Source: Sphingobacteriia bacterium RIFOXYC2_FULL_35_18 (GTDB taxonomy: Bacteria; Bacteroidota; Bacteroidia; Chitinophagales; Chitinophagaceae). From it: a stretch of 64,000 bases of DNA. The stretch's first letter is position 1. Each line of letters begins with the position of its first letter. The position numbers and the translations under genes are program-made. The notes under the pieces were generated by a model. The model did not search any database. It was not told the origin of the DNA and worked only from the letters and a program-made list of their open reading frames with translations. Shown in pieces: positions 59,021-64,000 of the stretch. The stretch spans positions 62,001-126,000 of the forward strand of contig MIAG01000001.1 in the NCBI GenBank assembly GCA_001829005.1, written 5' to 3'.

Positions 59021-60220
59021 ATGCTTTTTTCAGATATTATAGGTCATGATGCCATCAAACAACATTTAGTTGAAATGGTAGAGCACAATAGGCTTAGCCA
59101 TGCATTGTTATTTCTAGCAAAAGAAGGAGCTGGTGGGCTTCCATTGGCAATGGCTTTTGCGCAATACATTGTAAGTCTTCCTGCAGAAGCCCCTGTGGTA
59201 GAAGACCTGTTTGGTGGAATGACCGCTTTGGCACCTACACCAGCTTTTATCCACCCAAATCAAATTGGAACTGAACCTGCTTATTTACGTGCAGACAAAC
59301 TAGTTCACCCCGATTTGCATTTTACCTATCCGGTGATTCCTCGTAAATCTGGTGACAAACCCATCAGTTCCGATTATATTGAAGAGTGGAGAAGCTTTGT
59401 TCAAACAATGCCTTATGGAAATGTGTACGATTGGTTGCAAAGTATTGGTGCAGATAACAAACAAGGAAATATTACTGCAGAAGAATGCAATCAAATCATT
59501 AAAGAACTCAGCTTAAAAAGTTTTGAAAGCAAATACAAAGTACTATTAGTCTGGATGCCTGAATACTTAGGCAAAGAAGGAAATAAATTATTGAAACTAA
59601 TTGAAGAACCTCCTCCCAATACCATTTTCTTATTGGTAGCAGAGAACGAAGAGCAAATGCTCGCTACTATTTTAAGTAGATGTCAATTGGTTAGAATTCC
59701 TGCTCTAGAAGATAAAGATATTGAACAAGCATTAATAGAGCGTGCGAAAGCAAATGAAGAAACCGCCCGACAAATCACTGGTATTTGTGAAGGAAATTAT
59801 AGAGAAGCATTACAACTCTTGCAACATGCCGATGAAGATTGGCAATCCTTATTAAGAGAGTGGTTAAATGCAATGCTTAAAACAGGTCCTGCTGCTCAAC
59901 TTAAATTTATAGACGAGATTAGTAGACTGGGTAGAGAAAAGCAGAAACAGTTTTTACGCTATTTTAATCATTTATTAGAACAGAGTATTCGTATTAGGGT
60001 AATTGGAGAAGACTTGGTTAAACTAGGTGAACCTGAAAAAGACTTTGCCAAAAGGCTTAATAAAATTGCTTCTGTTAGTCAACAAGAATGCATCATTGAA
60101 GAACTGGACAAAGCTGCTTATTATATAGAACGCAATGCACACGCTAAAATGCTGTTTCAAGCACTCACTATTAAACTATACCATATCATTCAGAACAAAA
60201 CCCTAATTTTGAGTAGTTAG
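59021..60220 (+). CDS. holB: DNA polymerase III subunit delta'
   Basis: MLFSDIIGHDAIKQHLVEMVEHNRLSHALLFLAKEGAGGLPLAMAFAQYI; GNKLLKLIEEPPPNTIFLLVAENEEQMLATILSRCQ. Start corrected. Confidence 0.9.
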   Translation: MLFSDIIGHDAIKQHLVEMVEHNRLSHALLFLAKEGAGGLPLAMAFAQYIVSLPAEAPVVEDLFGGMTALAPTPAFIHPNQIGTEPAYLRADKLVHPDLHFTYPVIPRKSGDKPISSDYIEEWRSFVQTMPYGNVYDWLQSIGADNKQGNITAEECNQIIKELSLKSFESKYKVLLVWMPEYLGKEGNKLLKLIEEPPPNTIFLLVAENEEQMLATILSRCQLVRIPALEDKDIEQALIERAKANEETARQITGICEGNYREALQLLQHADEDWQSLLREWLNAMLKTGPAAQLKFIDEISRLGREKQKQFLRYFNHLLEQSIRIRVIGEDLVKLGEPEKDFAKRLNKIASVSQQECIIEELDKAAYYIERNAHAKMLFQALTIKLYHIIQNKTLILSS

Positions 60221-60255
60221 GTACATATTATAGAACTTCTTATTATTATATATAT

Positions 60256-61602
60256 ATGGGATGTGGATCTTGTGGAACAGGGAAGCCAAATGGTTGTAAA
60301 AGTAACGGAGGCTGCAGCACGGGGGGATGTAATCGTTTAAACGTGCACGATTGGTTAATGAATTTGCCTTTTAGCGATCCTGAAAGCAATTGCAGAATTG
60401 TTGAAGTAAGCTTTAAACAAGGAAGCAGAAAAGAATTTTTTAGAAATACTACTCTACAATATTTAGAGAAAGGAGAATACGTAACCGTTGAAGGGGTTAG
60501 TGGTTTTGATGTGGGTGAAGTAAGTCTTACTGGAGAATTAGTAAGGATGCAGTTGAAGAAAAAACAAGTAGACGAATTCAGCCCTGAAATAAAAAAGATT
60601 CTTCGCAAAAGCACCGATAGGGATATTGAAAGCTTCGAAATAAGCAAAAGCAGGGAAAAAGAAATTCTTGCTAGAAGCCGCACTATTGCTCGTAGTTTAA
60701 ACTTACAAATGAAGTTGAGCGAAGTAGAAATTCAGGCTGATGGTAAAAAAGGAACTTTCTTTTATACTGCAGATGATCGAGTAGATTTTCGTGAAATGAT
60801 TAAAATATTTGCTGGCGACTTTAAGATTAAAGTAGAAATGAGGCAAATAGGTATTCGTCAGGAAGCAGCTAAACTAGGTGGGATTGGTTCTTGCGGAAGA
60901 GAGCTTTGTTGCAGTACTTGGTTAAACGATTTCAAAAGCGTTAATACCACTGCAGCTCGTTACCAAAACCTTTCTATCAACCAAACAAAATTGAGTGGTC
61001 AGTGCGGAAGATTAAAATGCTGTTTAAATTATGAGTTAGATACTTATTTAGATGCATTGCAACAATTCCCTGATTATGCAGATACTTTAGATACTGCAAT
61101 GGGTACGGCTCATTTGATTAAAAAAGATATTTTCAAAAATTTGATGTGGTATATTCTTCCTAATAATACCAAGCATTATCCTTTAACCATTGATAGAGTT
61201 AAAGAAATAAAAAGACTGAACAAACAAGGGCAACGAGTAGATGAATTACAAGCTGTTGAAATTGTTAACAGCAAACAAAAAGAGGCTGAACCTGCATTTG
61301 TTGAATTAGTTGGTCAAATCAGTTTAAAATCCTTGGAGAAAAACGATAGAAGAAGAAGAGACCAACAACGAGGCAGCCAAAACGGACCACAACAAAATAG
61401 ACCACAAGGGAACGGTCCGCAGAGAGGGCCAAATAGACCTCCTCAACAAGGGCAAGGACCTAATCAAGGTCCAAACCAAGGCCCGCGAAGACCGCAGCAG
61501 AATAATCCGCAAGGGCCGCGTGGACCTAGAGGGCCTCAACAAAATAGACCCCCTAGACCTGCTCAAGGCAATAATCCACCCAATGGACCTAAGCCCGAAT
61601 AA
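60256..61602 (+). CDS. PSP1 / RicT-like protein with Cys-rich N-terminus and disordered GPQNR-rich C-terminus
   Basis: VSFKQGSRKEFFRNTTLQYLEKGEYVTVEG; KLGGIGSCGRELCCSTWLNDF...SGQCGRLKCCLNYELDTY; tail GPQQNRPQGNGPQRGPNRPPQQGQGPNQGPNQGPRRP. Confidence 0.9.
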   Translation: MGCGSCGTGKPNGCKSNGGCSTGGCNRLNVHDWLMNLPFSDPESNCRIVEVSFKQGSRKEFFRNTTLQYLEKGEYVTVEGVSGFDVGEVSLTGELVRMQLKKKQVDEFSPEIKKILRKSTDRDIESFEISKSREKEILARSRTIARSLNLQMKLSEVEIQADGKKGTFFYTADDRVDFREMIKIFAGDFKIKVEMRQIGIRQEAAKLGGIGSCGRELCCSTWLNDFKSVNTTAARYQNLSINQTKLSGQCGRLKCCLNYELDTYLDALQQFPDYADTLDTAMGTAHLIKKDIFKNLMWYILPNNTKHYPLTIDRVKEIKRLNKQGQRVDELQAVEIVNSKQKEAEPAFVELVGQISLKSLEKNDRRRRDQQRGSQNGPQQNRPQGNGPQRGPNRPPQQGQGPNQGPNQGPRRPQQNNPQGPRGPRGPQQNRPPRPAQGNNPPNGPKPE

Positions 61603-61609
61603 CCTACTA

Positions 61610-63331
61610 TTATTTTAGCTGATCCATTTCGGTCTTTACAAATTCCATTAAAGTCTTAATATAAGCTGGTGTTAGATTAAATTCTAACCCAGCTGTTTTA
61701 TATAGTTGAGGCAAGGTTTTAGTACCGCCTAAACTCAACGCATTCATATAGTTATCTAATGCCATTTTGGGGTTCTGTTTATATTGCATCCACAACCCAA
61801 TTGCCCCAAGCTGGGCAATACCATATTCAATATAATAGAATGGCACTTCAAATAAATGTAATTGCCTTTGCCATCCTATTTTTCTAAATTCATCTAGCCC
61901 TGTATAATCAATACTATTGGTAGAAAATTCATTTAAAATGCGCATCCACTCAGCAGTTCTTTCTTCAACTGTATGTGTTGGATGCTCATATACCCAGTGT
62001 TGAAATTGATCGATGATGGCAATCCAAGGGAAAATGGTAATGGTTCTTTCTAATTGGTGTTCTTTCGCTCTTTTTAAATCAGCTTCATTTTCAAAAAATG
62101 CCTGCCAATGATCCATACTAAAAAGCTCCATTGCCATGCTAGCAACTTCTGCAATTTCCATCGGATACTCCTTGAAGGCAGACAATTTTAAAGGATGTGC
62201 CAAAAAAGAATGTACTGCATGTCCACCTTCATGAACCATGGTAGTAACATCGCTCATTTGTCCTGCAGCATTCATAAAAATAAACGGAGCTCCACTTTCT
62301 GCTAATGGACAATTGTATCCACCAGGTGCTTTGCCTTTTCGGCTTTCTAAATCAAAATGATTCAGCTCTTTCATCTTGCGCAAACAATCTGCGAAAAAAG
62401 GATTGAGTTGGTCAAAACATTTCACTGTTTTCTCGTACAATTCTTCACCAGTAGTAAATGGCTTTAAAGGCTCGGTACCAGCGGGTTCGGCTTCGGTATC
62501 CCAAGGTTTTAAGGTATCTAATTGTAGCTTTTGTTTTTTGCGATCATAAATTTCATTCACTAAAGGAAGCACGTATTGCTTTACTGCATCATGAAACTGA
62601 AAGCAGTCTTCTTTGGTATAATCAAACCTCCCCAACTCTTTAAATTTATAATCTCGATAATTCTCAAACCCAGCATTAAGGGCTATTTGATGACGCTTAG
62701 CAATTAATGAACTATACAATTCATGCATGGGTTGTTCATCTTGCTTTCTCCTTTCTTGAATTTTATAATAAACTGCCTCTCTAATTTTTCGGTCACTACT
62801 TTCTAGGAATTTAGCTGCTTGTTGTAACGTATACTCTTTTCCATCAACTTCAACAGTCATTTTACCTGCAATGGTTCCGTACTGTTGTTGTAAAACGCTC
62901 AATTCTGCTAATATGGGAATATTTTCTTCTCTAAATAATTCAATGCTTTTTTTAACTGAACGTAAATAGGTATGGTATGCTGATTGATCTAACTCAGCTG
63001 TAAATGGACAATTCACTAATTTTTTATTGAGGGCATCGGCATATTGCTGCAGTTTAGGCTGAATTTCCATACAGAAGTAGGTAAATGCCTCTTCCAAGCT
63101 CTTATCAGTGGTATCACAAGTCATTTTGATTTGTCTCCAACATGCATCTTCACTTACTACCGCTTCCAATTCACTTAAATCAGCTAACCAACCTTCCAAT
63201 TCCTGCTTACTATTTATAGTTCTTTCACTTAATTCTTTGAAAAAAGGTTCTAATCCATTCCAATCTGTTACGGTATAATCTTTTGGTAATAATGTACGTG
63301 GATTCTTCTCTATATTGGCTTTTGGATGCAT
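61610..63331 (-). CDS. M3 family oligoendopeptidase (PepF-like)
   Basis: Zinc motif TMVHEGGHAVHSF; PGGYNCPLAESGAPFIFMNA; IEYGIAQLGAIGLW. Start at Met 63331 favoured because a -7 box overlaps the track's start. Confidence 0.9.
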   Translation of the reverse strand: MHPKANIEKNPRTLLPKDYTVTDWNGLEPFFKELSERTINSKQELEGWLADLSELEAVVSEDACWRQIKMTCDTTDKSLEEAFTYFCMEIQPKLQQYADALNKKLVNCPFTAELDQSAYHTYLRSVKKSIELFREENIPILAELSVLQQQYGTIAGKMTVEVDGKEYTLQQAAKFLESSDRKIREAVYYKIQERRKQDEQPMHELYSSLIAKRHQIALNAGFENYRDYKFKELGRFDYTKEDCFQFHDAVKQYVLPLVNEIYDRKKQKLQLDTLKPWDTEAEPAGTEPLKPFTTGEELYEKTVKCFDQLNPFFADCLRKMKELNHFDLESRKGKAPGGYNCPLAESGAPFIFMNAAGQMSDVTTMVHEGGHAVHSFLAHPLKLSAFKEYPMEIAEVASMAMELFSMDHWQAFFENEADLKRAKEHQLERTITIFPWIAIIDQFQHWVYEHPTHTVEERTAEWMRILNEFSTNSIDYTGLDEFRKIGWQRQLHLFEVPFYYIEYGIAQLGAIGLWMQYKQNPKMALDNYMNALSLGGTKTLPQLYKTAGLEFNLTPAYIKTLMEFVKTEMDQLK

Positions 63332-63349
63332 ATTCAAATAATTTGAGTG

Positions 63350-63357
63350 CAAATTTA
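63350..63357 (-). promoter_or_regulatory. Candidate -7 promoter box for the M3 peptidase gene
   Basis: Minus strand TAAATTTG matches TAnnTTTG. Confidence 0.4.
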
Positions 63358-63442
63358 CTTAACTCTTCCTTGCAGATGGAGTAGGAATCTTATTTTTACA
63401 AACTTTTATTCATTAGAACAGTAGCGTAGAAAGACATTTATT

Positions 63443-64000
63443 GTGAGCAATATCATTCATTTATTACCCGATCATATAGCCAATCAAATAGCGGCAGGAG
63501 AAGTTATTCAAAGACCAGCCAGTGCGGTAAAAGAACTATTAGAAAATGCAGTAGATGCAGGAGCTACCAAGGTTAAATTATTGGTAAATGATGCTGGCAA
63601 AGCATTGATTCAGGTAATCGACAATGGCAAAGGGATGAGTGCCGAAGATGCAACAATGGCATTTGAAAGACATGCTACTAGTAAAATAAGCCATATAGAT
63701 GATTTGTTTAAAATTAAAACGATGGGCTTTAGGGGTGAAGCATTGGCTTCTATTGCTGCTGTTGCTCAAGTGGAATTAAAAACAAAAAGAGCAGAAGACG
63801 AATTAGGCATATTGGTTGAAGTAGAGCATAGTAAAATTATTAAACAAGAACCCTGCGTTGCACCAGAAGGTACCAGCATTAGCATGAAGAATCTTTTCTT
63901 TAATGTTCCTGCAAGAAGAAATTTTTTAAAAAGCAATGCTGCAGAAATGCGGCATATTATGGATGAATTTATTCGGGTAGCCATGGCTTATCCAGAAATA
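63443..64000 (+). CDS. mutL: DNA mismatch repair protein MutL, N-terminal part (GTG start, truncated by window edge)
   Basis: GTG-initiated (M)[69 protein letters not shown]...HATSKI...[22 protein letters not shown]. Confidence 0.95.
   Translation, partial: MSNIIHLLPDHIANQIAAGEVIQRPASAVKELLENAVDAGATKVKLLVNDAGKALIQVIDNGKGMSAEDATMAFERHATSKISHIDDLFKIKTMGFRGEALASIAAVAQVELKTKRAEDELGILVEVEHSKIIKQEPCVAPEGTSISMKNLFFNVPARRNFLKSNAAEMRHIMDEFIRVAMAYPEI

Noticed and set aside
60246-60683. 145-aa ORF antisense to the RicT-like gene
   Set aside because: Leu/Ser-rich shadow ORF opposite a conserved gene; no independent evidence.
1-64000. Prophage, transposon, toxin-antitoxin or anti-phage defence island
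   Set aside because: I found no integrase, transposase, capsid, toxin-antitoxin or recognisable defence genes; gene content is core metabolism, envelope and DNA repair.

Overview
This is chromosomal DNA from a Bacteroidota organism, probably Chitinophagaceae-like. The basis is the SusC/SusD pair, GldD/GldE, TAnnTTTG-type -7 promoter boxes and the protein families present. It is mostly core genome. I found no transposase, integrase, phage module, CRISPR array or rRNA. Recognisable blocks are: a gpsA fragment and an RND adaptor/TolC pair; a cobalamin riboswitch followed by a btuB-like receptor and cobT-cobS-cobC; a tRNA-Arg(CCG) next to an unusual hairpin repeat array; a seven-gene carotenoid operon behind an ECF sigma factor and a MerR/B12-binding (CarH/LitR-like) regulator; nucleotide-sugar genes (rfbABC, fcl, gmd); an AmgK-like kinase/RapZ-C fusion beside a MurU-like nucleotidyltransferase; a umuDC operon; a stand-alone C-terminal half of carB; comEC, purH; gldD-gldE-ssb-mutY-HU-TPR-(31-aa basic micro-ORF)-rng; an orphan SusCD pair; radA, comF, gpx, holB, ricT-like, pepF-like and the start of mutL. 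The observations most worth follow-up are: (1) a UmuD homologue with both residues of the Ser/Lys dyad substituted (Ala and Arg), next to an apparently intact UmuC and divergent from what looks like a catalytically dead 2H-phosphoesterase-like gene, with a palindromic operator candidate between them; (2) the predicted B12/light-sensing regulator plus ECF sigma beside the crt operon; (3) a kinase-RapZ-C fusion in a probable amino-sugar recycling operon; (4) a half-length CarB with its own promoter and terminator; (5) a hairpin-rich tandem repeat next to a tRNA; (6) four independent gene junctions with the same 8-nt ATGANTAA start/stop overlap. No database search was run. All homology calls come from reading the translations.
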